From Lingula anatina (lineage: Eukaryota; Brachiopoda; Lingulata; Lingulida; Lingulidae), in assembly GCF_001039355.2 (NCBI RefSeq), contig NW_019775529.1, positions 245,131-298,931 of the forward strand: DNA of 53,801 nucleotides, given 5' to 3'. A model generated the notes under the pieces. It made no database searches. It was given only the letters and a program-made list of their open reading frames with translations, and was not told the origin of the DNA. Positions 40,381 through 50,844 of the stretch are shown here, piece after piece; within the stretch, counting starts at the first letter, position 1; each line of letters starts with the position of its first letter. The translations under genes and the position numbers were made by a program.

Positions 40381-41510
40381 TTGTCTACAATGAAACCACA
40401 TTAAAACAAAGGCTTAAAGAACTGGAAGGATTCCTATTAAGGAGACAATACCCAAGACAACTGATACAAACTGGGATTAAAAAGGCAAAACAGATACAGA
40501 TGAATGACCTGAGGACCACCAAAGACAAAATTAAAAAGGAATTAAGCCATACCGTACATATCAACATATAATCCAAAAAATCTGGAAGTACACAATGTCA
40601 TAACTGGAAACTTACCTTTGGTAAAACAAGATGACAAAATGAATGAGATACTAACTGAAATGCAGATTATAAAGAGTAAGAGACAAAGTCCATCACTCAA
40701 GCAAATTTTAACAAAAGCAAAATTTGATAACAATTCCAGGACAAATGTGGAAACCTCAACAATACGAGTACAGAGATGTGAGGTACCCAGGTGCGGCACC
40801 TGTCCAATAATTAAAGAGGGGAGCCATCTAACATTTAAAAATGGACTTACATTTACAATTAAACACCCATTCACCTGCACTAGCTCAAATTTAAAGGGAT
40901 AATAACTCTTCGTATGAGATCTATATTTCACAATGAAAACCTTGTGAATAACTCATAGAAATATAATATATATTGTTTTACCACAAAAAACAGCAGTTAT
41001 AACTATTATTCTGATATCTGAACTTGTCTCTAGACCACGTGACCTCCATTGATGTCTATACTCTGTTAAAATCTCTTAAGAGATTTTAACAAAAACCAAA
41101 CTTTTTAGAAAAAAACCAGGGACTAACTTTGAATGTAAAAATGGATTCATTAACCATTGGTAAGTATGGGAAAATTGATGTTTACTCCAGGAAAATTCAT
41201 TTTTTGGCCGAAACAAAGAGTTATTATTGCTTTAATTTATGTATTAACTTGCAGTGGATGCGGTGAGAACTATATAGGACAAACTGGAGACACTCTCCGA
41301 CATAGAATGACCATTCACAGACAACAAATAAGACATTCCAAATATCAGTGCACGTCTGTGAGTGGGCACATTAGGGAATGCTCTATGAACAAAAACAAGG
41401 ACTTTACGGTATTCCCATTTTATAAATTCACTAGGGAAACAACCCAAACAGAAAGGGAAATGAAAGAAAATCTATTCATTAATAAGTATAAACCTACCTT
41501 GAATAGATAA
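40381..41510 (+). pseudogene. Penelope-like element fragment: linker and GIY-YIG endonuclease domain
   Basis: Upstream frames encode a C-terminal RT/linker region (KELEGFLLRRQYPRQLIQTG, then IIKSKRQSPSLKQILTKAKF) and a Cys motif VPRCGTCPIIKEG followed by FTIKHPFTCTSSNL. After a 337-bp MITE the frame resumes IYVLTCSGCGENYIGQTGD, the hallmark of the Penelope GIY-YIG domain, with LRHRMTIHRQQI and a terminal ENLFINKYKPTLN. The stop is at 41508-41510. The RT palm is absent, and a frameshift and stop near 40570 inactivate it. GIY-YIG nucleases nick target DNA for reverse transcription in this class. Confidence 0.85.
40895..41231. mobile_element. TTAA-target MITE, 337 bp, inserted in the Penelope frame
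   Basis: TTAA on both sides (40891-40894, 41232-41235). Ends AGGGATAATAACTCTTCGT and AAGAGTTATTATTGCT. It contains AAAATCTCTTAAGAGATTTT and sequence that is the reverse complement of 28745-28910. Removing the element and one TTAA rejoins SSNL to IYVLTC in frame. Confidence 0.9.
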
Positions 41511-41600
41511 CAGCATTGGTTAAAGCAACAATTAAACACCCATTGTTACAGACGTCACATTTTAACCTTTATGACATCACCTAGTAACAAATAAACAAAA

Positions 41601-41632
41601 CCCCCTGATGAAAGAATGAAACCGGTCGGGGC
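41601..41632 (+). ncRNA. Possible degenerate hammerhead-ribozyme motif of the Penelope element
   Basis: CCCC, CTGATGA, a 6-nt linker, GAAAC, CGGTC and GGGG occur in the order of a minimal type-I hammerhead: stem I CCCC/GGGG, core CUGAUGA and GAAA, short stem III AC/GU, and a GUC cleavage site. Penelope-like elements are known to carry such motifs outside the ORF, and this one lies 91 bp after the GIY-YIG stop. Stem II is not formed by the 6-nt linker, so activity is doubtful. Confidence 0.4.
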
Positions 41633-41660
41633 AAAATAGCTGCTGTGTTTTTTTTCTTTT

Positions 41661-41663
<3 letters not shown>

Positions 41664-41721
<58 letters not shown>
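41664..41721. repeat. (TA)n microsatellite
   Basis: Pure TA run of about 58 bp at the 3' junction of the Penelope insertion. A shorter TA-rich tract stands at the 5' side (40200-40258). Confidence 0.95.
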
Positions 41722-41726
<5 letters not shown>

Positions 41727-43246
41727 GTAGACATATACAGTATTGTTACAACACAGACATAACACAGTGATCAAAATATATTATTATATTATAATAAACA
41801 CATTTAGCAACAATAAAGACATATATAGGCAGTAATCAGAATACATAGAGACACATTCAATGTCCCAACAGACAATTCACAGGCATCAGAATGTATACAT
41901 GAAATTTTGTCTATGTCAAGATTTTTCATAAGCGAACCCTTGCCTGCCATATATATATATGTGTGTGTGTGTGTGTAGACATATACAGTATAGTTACAAC
42001 ACAGACATAACACAGAGATCAAAATATATTATCATATTATAATAAACACATTCAGCAACAATAAAGACATATATAGGTTGTAATCAGAATACATAGAGAC
42101 ACATTCAATGTCACAACAGACAATGCACAGGCATCAGAATGTATACATGAAATTTTGACTATATCAAGATTTTTCTTAAGCGCATCCCCCCCCCCCTTCC
42201 CCAATTCCGAACAGTTCACATTGACCTCTGTTACCTTCAACATATCTCTAAATGTGTTTTGGATATAAGTGACCCTTTTCCAAAATGATAATTTCTCAGG
42301 TACAACATATTGCGGCAATGGTCACAATGGGATTGAAGAGAGTCGCAAAGCAACCGGATGACATATGATGCATGCATTTACCCCCTTATAACACCTAACT
42401 CGTCTCAAACAATGATTTTCACATCAAAAACGTTAAATTTGCGTGTTTGAGCAGCCAGGTAATGGCTGCCGTTCAACGGCCTCTTCCATTTTAACCACAC
42501 AAGCCATATAACGGGACAGCCTACCTGCACAACCATATACTGCCTTCCTGGTCAAAATTACAGAGAATGAGTGATTACCCTGCAAAATCCTTTGCAGGGA
42601 ATAAAGACATTGATCAGAATACATAAATTAAGACACATTCAATGTCAAAATAGACAATGCACATGCAGGCATCAGAATGTATATATGAAATTTTGTCTAT
42701 ATAAAGCAAAGCCTCGCCCCCAAACTTCGAACAGTTCACATTAAACCTTGTCACCTTGAAAATTTTAATATATAAAACTGAGTGGGATCTAAGTGACCCT
42801 TTTCCAAAATGATAATTTCTCAGGTACAATATATACTGTAGCAGCGATGGTCACACTGCGATTGTAGAGAATCTTCAGTATGGCAATATCATAATTGCAC
42901 TGACATACTGAAGCTGTGAGGTTGAGACCAGTTCAGCTGTCCTCAGTGTGATGATAATCCATCTCGATTCATCTCCACTGAAATCAGATAATACATCATC
43001 AATAAGAAATATATATGTAGACACATATAGTAGTTACAACACAGAAATAACACAGTGATCAAAATATATTATCATTATATCACATTAACACATACGTACA
43101 GCGACAAAAAAGACATCCGCATACACTATGATCAGAATACATACAGACACATTTAATGTCACAACAGATATGCACAGGCATCAAAATGTATACATGAAAT
43201 TTTGTCTATAGAAAGATTTTTGCCAAGTGCACCCTGCCCCCCCCCC

Positions 43247-43363
43247 NNNNNNNNNNNNNNNNNNNNNNNNNNNNNNNNNNNNNNNNNNNNNNNNNNNNNN
43301 NNNNNNNNNNNNNNNNNNNNNNNNNNNNNNNNNNNNNNNNNNNNNNNNNNNNNNNNNNNNNNN
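43247..43363. other. Assembly gap (117 N)
   Basis: A run of N flanked by a C homopolymer and an A homopolymer inside the satellite array. The flanking satellite phase suggests a gap within a unit, true length unknown. Confidence 0.99.
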
Positions 43364-45873
43364 AAAAAAAAAAAAAAAAAAACTCCGAACAGTTCACATT
43401 AACCCTTGTCACCTTGAACATATATCAAATACTGATTTGGATCTCAATGACCCATTTACAAATAATAATTTCTCAGGTACAACGTATAGCAGCAATGCAT
43501 GGTCACTATGGGATTGAAGAGAATCACCAGTGCAGCAATATCGTTGTTGCAGTGACCTTTGCTGATCCTGTGCAGTTGTAGAATGAGATGGTAAACAAAT
43601 GAATTCAACTGGCCTCAGTGTGATGAAAATTAATCCAGGAAACACACCTTCATTTCTACTGAAAACAGCTAGATAAGAAATCATCAATAAGAATATATAT
43701 ATATATATATATAACACAGTGATAAAAATATATTATCATATTATAAAAAACACATTCAGCAACAATAAAGACATATATAGGCTGTATAATCAGAATACAT
43801 AGAGACACATTCAATGTCCCAACAGACAATGCACAGGCATCAGAATGTATACATGAAATTTTGTCAAGATTTTTCATAAGCGAACCCTTGCCCGCCAACC
43901 CCAAACAGTTCACATTGACCCTTGTCATCTTGAAAATATAAAAAACTGAGTGGGATCTAAGTGACCCATTTACAAATGTTAATTTCTCAGTTACAACATA
44001 GAGTGGTGATGGTCACAATGGGAATCTAATAGAATCTTCAGTATGCCAATATTATTGTTGCACTGACCTGTGCTGAAGCTGCGAGGTTTAGATCAGTTCA
44101 GCTGTCCTCAGTGTGATGATAATCCAAGAAACACACCTGAAAACAGAAAATACATCATCAATAAAAATATATATTAATAGACACAAATACAGTAGTTACA
44201 ACACAGAAATAACATTGTGATCAAGTATTATAATTCAATTATAATAAACACATACAGCAACAATAAAGACAGATAGTGATCAAAATACATGCAGACACAT
44301 TCAATGTCACAACAGACAATTAAAGCACAGGCATCAGAATGTATATATATAAAATTTTGTCTATATAAAGATTTCTGCTAAGCAAAGCCTCACCCCCAAA
44401 CTTCGAACAGTTCACATTAAACCTTGTCACCTTGAAAATTAATATATAAAACTGAGTGGGATCTAAGTGACCCATTTACAAATGTTAATTTCTCAGTTAC
44501 AACATATAGTGGTGATGGTCACAATGGGATTGAAGAGAATCATCAGTATGGCAATATCATTGTTGCACTGACCTGTGCTGAAACTGCAAGGTTGAGACCA
44601 GTTCAGCTGTCCTCAGTGCGATGATAATCCAGGAAATTAACACACCTGAAAACATCATCAATAAAAATATATATTAATAGACACATATACAGTAGTTACA
44701 ACACAGAAATAACATTGTGATCAAGTATTATAATTCTATAATAATAAACACATACAGCAACAATAAAGACATAGACAGAGATCAAAATACATAGAGACAC
44801 ATTCAATGTCACAACAGACAATGCACAGGCATCAGAATATATACATGAAATTTTGTCTATATCAAGATTCTTCCTAAGCGCATAGGCATGAAGCCAATGG
44901 CAATCAATTTTTCTAATTGTCCATGTTATTTATAGTAGATTATTAAAATTTGGTGGTAATTATACCATTAGTCATCATGTCACCAGAAAATTTTGTTACT
45001 TAATTATTACTTTTTTAACTTATAAGAATCAAGAAAATCAGCTGTGTTAGATTATCATTTTTTTATTGAATTTATAGTTTTTTCTTTTGTGAAATTTTCA
45101 TTTTTATGAAAATTTCAATTATAACATGCCTTTCTCAGTGTTTAAGCCCATTCGAGTGTCATGTGACTATCACAGTAGTTTATAAAGAAACCAAGCATGG
45201 GAAATGACCTTTGGCCAAAGCACTTCTTTGCATATCAAGTAAATATGGCGGAAGCTGCAAAGGCCCAGAATAGAAAATGCAGACCTGCTGTACTAACAGT
45301 GTCAGAAAAGAAAAAAAAAACTTAAGATGCCCATCTATCCAAAAGCAGGAAATATATCGGTGGGGCTATCTAGCAATGGAGAGACCTGAAATTGAGTCTG
45401 AACATGACTAGGGATGAGGGAATGGCCATGGCCTTCATGGCTAATAGTAGCTAGGTAAGTGCCCAACCAAATACTGTCTAATACCATACCCTTGTTTTAG
45501 ACAGTCTGAGAAGATTCCCATGATTAAAATGCAATAAAATAAACTTCCAAGACATTTAATTCTTGTCTTAATAATTTTGTGGATTTGCCTTAGTAATGAT
45601 GTTTATGCCCCAGTCTTCAGTATGTGAAGTACGAATGACTATTAGTAATTTTTAGTAAAATGTTGGCATATGGATTGCTGTAGCAAGGAACAAATATCGT
45701 TTGTGTATATATGGGGAAGTATGATGCTTGCCAGCAGAAGAAAATGCCAGAATATACAGACTATCAGCTTACTATACATAGAAGACAGGGTTGACATCAG
45801 AAAACAATAGTTGTAGATACAGTATCTCTGCACTTTAATATATTAAAATTATTATATAGCCATTATCTGTAGG

Positions 45874-48010
45874 GAGAAGAAGGGGAACACAACGTTAAAA
45901 GTGGATACAGGAGCGAACCTAGGAACTGATTGATGAAAGAGGAAGATCAAAAACTTCAAACAACAAGCGAAGACAGACCAGCAGAAAACGTTGATGGAAA
46001 CACAGTATTCAGAAATTGACCGAAGAGTGAAGAAGAGTTGCAGGGCAGACAAGAAACAATGGTTGGAAAATAAAGGAAAAGAAGCAGAGGCTGCAGCTAG
46101 TGTAAACGACACCAAAACCCTATACTGAATTATCAGAGATCTAACAGGCTGAAGAAGTAACTCAAACATACCCATCAAAGACAAACAGGGAAAGATGCTG
46201 ATAAAAGTTGAGGAACAGGACTCACGATGGATGGAACACTTCAAAGAAATTCTCAATCAGCCAGAGCCAACATCTACATTCAACTTTGCTGTTGAAACCA
46301 AAGCACCACCACTTGATGTCGACATTGCCGATATCACTGAAGAAGAAACAGCAAAAGCAATCAAGGCACTTAAGAACAACAAGGCAGCTGGTATGGATGA
46401 AATCACAGGAGAGATGCTCAGACATGGTGGAGATAGTATGAGGGCAACACTCACTAAGCTTCTTAACAACTGTTGGAGAATTAAGACAAAAGGTACCGAA
46501 TGAATGGCAACAGGGCATGGTAATGAAATTGCCGAAAAAGGGTGATTTGTCAGACTGCAACAATTGGCGTGGAATCACTTTATTATCCACCCCAGGTAAA
46601 GTCCTGACTAGGATCCTCCTACAGAGGTTGAGAAATGCAGTCGACGTGAGTCTCCGAGAGGAACAGGCAGGATTCAGAGTAGGAAGATCGTGTATCGAAC
46701 AGATTTTCACTCTACGCAGGGGCGTAACCAGGCATACGCACGGATGCACTGTGCGTACAATTTTTTGAGCCAACCATGATATTATTCTCTATAATTCAGT
46801 GTATTTTTCACGGAAGATAATCGTACCTGGGGATTTTCAAAATCTGTGCGTACAATTTTAAAAGGTCTGGTTACGCCCCTGCTACGTAACAATGGAACAA
46901 TGCATAGAACATCAATACCTCTCTAACTTTGTTGACTTTAAAAAGGCATTTGACAGCGTTCACAGACAGTCATTGTGGCAGGTAGCAGAGTTATACGCTG
47001 TCCCAGAAAATTTTATCAACATCTTCAAAAGCATCTACCAGAATTCAAGATGCTGTGTGAGAACAGAGACTGGAACAACAGAGTACTTCAACATCATGAT
47101 GGGTGTCAGACAGGGGTGCATTTTATCGCCTTTTTTATTCCTTATGGTAGTAGATTTTGTGATGAGGAAGGCTACAGTAGAAGATGGAACCGGTGTGAAA
47201 TGGGTAAACGGTAGTGAACTGAATGATCTAGACTTTGCAGACAACATCGCCTTGCTAGCAAAGGATGAAAATGGTCTACAACAACTAACGTCCAATCTGG
47301 AAATAGCAGCTCACAGATTTGGATTGAGAATTAGCAGTGAAAAGACCAAAGTGATGTAAGTGGGATCTAGAAACATTACACCAATAAATGTTGGGACTGA
47401 ACCAATTGAGGAAGTAACGCGATTCACATACCTAGGAAGCCTGATAACCAAGAATGGTGATGCTGAAATGGATGTCAAAAGCAGAGTTGGTAAAGGAGCT
47501 TCATTGTTTAGAAGAATGAACAATATCTGAAAATCGACAACAATAAGCACACAGCTGAAAATATGCCTTTATAATGCAGTAGTACTACCAACTGTACTTT
47601 ATGCTAGCGAAACATGGAAAAGCACTGTGAAAATGGACAAAAGATTGGATGTTTTTCATCAGAGGTGCCTACGCCGAATAATGAAGATCTCATACAGAGA
47701 CCATATCACCAATGAAGAAGTGATTAGGAAGGCAAAGTCAAGACCATTACATGAAACAGTCACCATTCGTCGGATAAAATTGGCAGGACACATCATTCGA
47801 TTACCAGCTGAGAGGCATGCAAAAACGGCTATGACTTGGGTACCACCGGGAGGCAAGCGCAAACGAGGTAGACCGAGGATAACCTGGAGGAGAACCTTCC
47901 AGAATGATCTGCAAAGAGGCAACATCAGGTGGGAGGAGATAGAGAAGGCCGCTACCGACCCGACAAGTTGGAAAAAGTTTGCCGCCCAATGTCCTACGTT
48001 GGACAGGAGG

Positions 48011-48045
<35 letters not shown>
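45874..48045 (+). pseudogene. 5'-truncated non-LTR retrotransposon with dead reverse transcriptase (LINE B)
   Basis: Flanked by 10-bp target repeats TATCTGTAGG (45864-45873, 48046-48055), with an (AACT)n 3' tail (48011-48045). Domains in order: thumb-proximal helices (SRWMEHFKEILNQPEP), RT fingers (NNKAAGMDEITGEML; LPKKGDLSDCNNWRGITLLS), motif A DFKKAFDSV, motif B GVRQGCILSPFLF, motif C FADN (47230-47241; FADD expected), then YLGSLITKNGD and the C-terminal GKRKRGRPRITWRRTFQNDL. Frameshifts lie near 46490 and 46890; stops near 47357 and 47530. The endonuclease is missing. The C-terminus and tetranucleotide tail recall I/Nimb- or RTE-like LINEs; clade not certain. A hAT-like MITE interrupts it at 46717-46881. 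Confidence 0.88.
46717..46881. mobile_element. 165-bp hAT-like MITE inside LINE B
   Basis: Perfect 15-bp ends CAGGGGCGTAACCAG / CTGGTTACGCCCCTG, with inner GTGCGTACAATTTT words in both orientations. Flanked by CTACG (46712-46716, 46882-46886). It splits the RT frame between the fingers and motif A. Confidence 0.9.
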
Positions 48046-48048
<3 letters not shown>

Positions 48049-48055
48049 CTGTAGG

Positions 48056-48336
48056 TGTTGTCTATGTACATGTTTTAGAATGTTGTACACAGACACACAT
48101 AAAAATACATATGTTTCTAATAGTTTTCTTATTTATTTATTTATTTTCTTTATTCCCAAAAGATCCATGACTTGCATGGTCTGAATGTTGTTCAAAGTCA
48201 ATACTTAATTCAACTGGGAAGTGCAATAGTAATAATAATGATAATTATTATCATGTTTTGTATTTAATACAAATTATAAGGACATTGATAATATTATCAT
48301 ACAGTTGTCCATACTTATTTTATGTTTTAATAATCT
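48056..48336. other. Right flank of LINE B, duplicated with 30519-30800
   Basis: Matches copy A including GTTGTCTATGTACATGTTTTAG and TTTTGTATTTAATACAAATTATAAGG. Tri- and tetranucleotide runs (TAA, TTTA) vary between copies. The rest to 48336 is the single-copy text that copy A lost at its family 1 insertion. Confidence 0.6.
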
Positions 48337-48370
48337 GATCAGGGAATTATATCGATATAATTCCCTGATC
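48337..48370. repeat. 34-bp perfect palindrome
   Basis: GATCAGGGAATTATATC is followed at once by its exact reverse complement, with no loop. It lies directly before the 12-codon-repeat exon of copy B and is absent at the equivalent place in copy A. Confidence 0.85.
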
Positions 48371-48544
48371 TGATGTACCATTCTGGTGTTGTGTTGAATG
48401 CTGCCAACCCATCAACCTGTGGTGCTGTGTTGGATGTTGCCGCCCACCATCAACCTGTTTGTCCCGAACATCTACCCCAGTAAATGCGTTGAAAACTAAG
48501 TTGGAGACAGTTTGCTCTCCTGCAACAGAAATTTCTGTAGAACC
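48371..48544 (+). pseudogene. 12-codon-repeat exon of the duplicated gene, copy B
   Basis: The frame LMYHSGVVLNAANPSTCGAV matches copy A but keeps only two repeats and then runs into TAA near 48480. In the next frame an open stretch, LSRTSTPVNALKTKLETVCS then PATEISVEP, leads to donor GTAAGT at 48545 (phase 2). So one frameshift separates the repeats from the exon's 3' part. The phase fits exon 48845-48953. Confidence 0.4.
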
Positions 48545-48844
48545 GTAAGTACTTGTTTTGATTTTAAAATAATAAAATGTGAATATGTTCATTGTTGAAT
48601 AAAACATGTAATTATGTTTTGTATTATAGGTGTGTATTCTTTACTTACAAGAGCGAGAGAATAGTTTTAAAGGGTAAAGTTTTTGCTCATCCATTTCTTT
48701 CATCTGTGTTACATAAGTATCAAATTCTTACGATCATTTCAAAACAAATGTTATCATTTCCATTTACTGTAATTGATGTTATTAATCAATGATTTACTTC
48801 AATAGCTGCATATCTTTTTATATTTAACTTTTTTTCATTTGCAG

Positions 48845-48953
48845 GAAAAGAGTTACTTTAGAAGAAGTATCGGACAATGCAAGTCTACCCAATGGGCAGA
48901 TTTTTTCTGTGATTTGTTTAAGTATGGACATTTCATATCTCCTTAACCAGACT
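48845..48953 (+). CDS. Exon of the duplicated gene, copy B (KRVTLEEVSDNASLPNGQIF)
   Basis: Acceptor TTTTCATTTGCAG ends at 48844 and donor GTAGGT begins at 48954. Joined in phase 2 to the exon ending at 48544 it reads P-KRVTLEEVSDNASLPNGQ, then IFSVICLSMDISYLLNQT, ending in phase 0. The pattern fits the N-terminal side of a multicopy animal protein family with a transposase-like core whose next conserved element is an SQP motif. The assignment rests on memory of the motif order. Confidence 0.45.
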
Positions 48954-49387
48954 GTAGGTGCTTTAAAGTTTAGCAAAGTCTTTGTAAAGCTGCTTAAAAG
49001 CATTGTATTTTGTTGTAGTACACATCAGACATCATAGTCCATAGTATGGGTGTACCTGGTAGCATGCAAAAAAGAAAGCAAGAAAAGAAGAAAAGATTAA
49101 ATGTGATATTTTCATTTCCTGTACTTGTATACCACAATACAGAATAGGAGTCCTATGTTGGATCTGCCACGTACTTAAAATGGGTATGTCATGAATTCAC
49201 TGCAGTAGAACTTTGTTTGCACCCAACGGCCTGACCTGTATTTTATCTTCAGTATTTTTTAATATTCATTTTTTAGATAAGGAAGCACTGAATGTATGGC
49301 CCTTTGTCATATTCAGTGCAATTGTTAATCTGTGCATGATTATTCCCAGTCTTTATTTAATTATTAAATTTAACATTTCATTTCCAG

Positions 49388-49738
49388 GCCTGCGAGTCTG
49401 AACATAATAGCTGTGAGCAGTATTCCCAGCCACACATAAACAGGTGGTTACACAGTGGAGATTTCCTCATCTGCACCAACATCCTGACGCAGGCCCGTAG
49501 CCAGAAATTTAAAAAGGGGGGTTCTTTTTCTGAAAAAGTGGACCTTTTACCATGAAACTTTCATGTACCTTAATTAAATTTCACCCAGAGGGGACCTTTT
49601 CTGTGCAAAAAGGGGGGTTCTTTTGAACCCCCCAAACCCCCCCTGGCTACGGGCTTGCTGACGTTTGGTAATAATTATAGTAAAATGGCTTTATGGGCCA
49701 AAATTTCCATCAACAGACCATTTCCACAAAATAAGTAG
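49388..49738 (+). pseudogene. Transposase-family-like exon of copy B, interrupted by a MITE
   Basis: After acceptor TTTCCAG (49387) the phase-0 frame reads ACESEHNSCEQYSQPHINRW then LHSGDFLICTNILT, where a 168-bp MITE is inserted (49490-49657). After the MITE and its 6-bp repeat the frame resumes FGNNYSKMALWAKISI to TAG 49736-49738. One base further, another frame reads LFQQQIVSKYSRDIWNVA. The SQP...GDFL...NIL-FGNNYSK order resembles a widespread metazoan family of uncharacterised transposon-derived proteins (SQP...GNxLLSAAILFSG). Stops and the MITE indicate a decayed copy. Confidence 0.5.
49490..49657. mobile_element. hAT-like MITE 'GGCCCGTAGCCAG', copy 2
   Basis: Flanked by CTGACG (49484-49489, 49658-49663). 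Ends CAGGCCCGTAGCCAG and CTGGCTACGGGCTTG. Same interior as 26307-26473 (GAAAAAGTGGACCTTTTACC). Together with the duplication it adds 174 bp, a multiple of three. Confidence 0.88.
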
Positions 49739-49841
49739 TAACTTTATTTCAGCAACAGATAGTGTCAAAATATTCTCGTGACATATGGAATGTAGCATAG
49801 AATCTGGGCAAAAAGTTATACCATACATGCATGGTTATTAG

Positions 49842-49843
<2 letters not shown>

Positions 49844-49911
<68 letters not shown>
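49844..49911. repeat. (TA)n microsatellite
   Basis: Pure TA run of about 68 bp. Confidence 0.95.
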
Positions 49912-49913
<2 letters not shown>

Positions 49914-50146
49914 GTATATATATATAAAACAAAGTCACAGTCACCTCAACCTGTCTATCTATAACAGGGTACTGAGAACTGTTAACTTTATTAACTTCAT
50001 TCCATCACATTTACAGCAACTTATTCATCCTAGTGTTAGCTGACCTTGCAAGGAATTCAGTTTATTGGAATGTATTTCTGAACAACAAATTAGGAAAATT
50101 CACTAGTTCACTAAAGACACAAAACAACTGTCACTTTTACTTTAAA

Positions 50147-50231
50147 CAGGGTGACTTCAGACCAAAATGACCATCCATCTATCTAGAGACATATCTGTGA
50201 ATATCTGTCAAAAAATCTATCAGTCGCCCTG
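50147..50231. mobile_element. 85-bp MITE (CAGGGTGAC / GTCGCCCTG), third copy
   Basis: Same sequence as the arms at 21609-21691 and 22936-23019, including CTATCTAGAGACATATCTG. The right flank GTAGAGGG is also shared, so the unit extends beyond the CAG...CTG ends on that side. Confidence 0.75.
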
Positions 50232-50629
50232 GTAGAGGGTAGCTCTTGCCTTAAAAGTGTGCTCATGTGTTGAGGGACTTGGCTTGTGTAGACAAAAAGC
50301 TTTTCAAAAAATGACATACTACCTGAAATTTAGATTGGCATAATTCAGCTGCTTTGAACAGAGCACTTGTGTCCATTGTTAATAATACAGAAATGAAAGC
50401 ACTGTATTAAGGCCAGTAAAATAAAGTCCATGTATCTTTAATATTTTACATCATTTATGTGTGCATATTTACACATGATTATAAATGGTTTTTACTTCTC
50501 TTAGTTTTCTCATCCTCTTAAATGTCTGTATAGATTAATTTAAATGACACATTATCCCAAAATAACCAGAGGTCAATTTTTTTAATCATGATTATCAAAT
50601 GTCCAATTCATAGTAGTACAGCAGAATTA

Positions 50630-50844
50630 GACCCCATTCCCACAGATTTTAGATTGATCTATCCCTGTGGAGAGTCTCACTAGATTACTGTCAGCTTAGC
50701 CGGCTTAAGCGTCTGTCCCGCCTATTAAAAGCTGTAAGGGGGTAATTAACTGTCGTGCACACTCGACTGACTGCAATTTAGCGTGAATCCCCAGGGAGTT
50801 AGGTCAATCCGGATGGATCGATCTAAATCTCTGGGAATGCACTC
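50630..50844. mobile_element. TWA-target MITE, copy 7, with empty site in copy A
   Basis: Flanked by TTA (50627-50629, 50845-50847). Ends GACCCCATTCCCACAGA and TCTCTGGGAATGCACTC. Copy A has the uninterrupted text AGAATTAGAGGCATATC at about 37210. Confidence 0.92.

Larger units (their letters stand above)
39620..44885. repeat. Satellite-like array, unit about 500 bp
   Basis: Head-to-tail units carry CAGCAACAATAAAGACATA at 39754, 41806, 42053, 43757, 44255 and 44752, with diverged versions near 42597 and 43099. The last three are spaced 498 and 497 bp. Each unit contains GACACATTCAATGTC, CAGGCATCAGAATGTAT, a C run, and TGACC..AATTTCTCAGGTACAAC. (TA)n tracts occur at the same place in several units. 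A Penelope-like element splits one unit at about 40260-41660. The minus strand has overlapping open frames, judged chance. Confidence 0.8.

Noticed and set aside
41577-41774. Minus-strand frame of Tyr-Ile repeats
   Set aside because: Translation of a (TA)n microsatellite; the same applies at 49831-50043.
43202-43517. Frames running through the N gap
   Set aside because: Contain undetermined bases and homopolymers; no real coding content.
39620-44885. CRISPR-like regular spacing of repeats
   Set aside because: Units of about 500 bp in a eukaryotic genome with no spacers; a satellite array.
46222-46773. 183-codon minus-strand frame
   Set aside because: Antisense of the LINE RT fingers region.
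48630-48673. Possible 44-nt exon between TATTATAG and GTAAAG in copy B
   Set aside because: Its phase does not join to the exon at 48845, whereas skipping it keeps the frame open.
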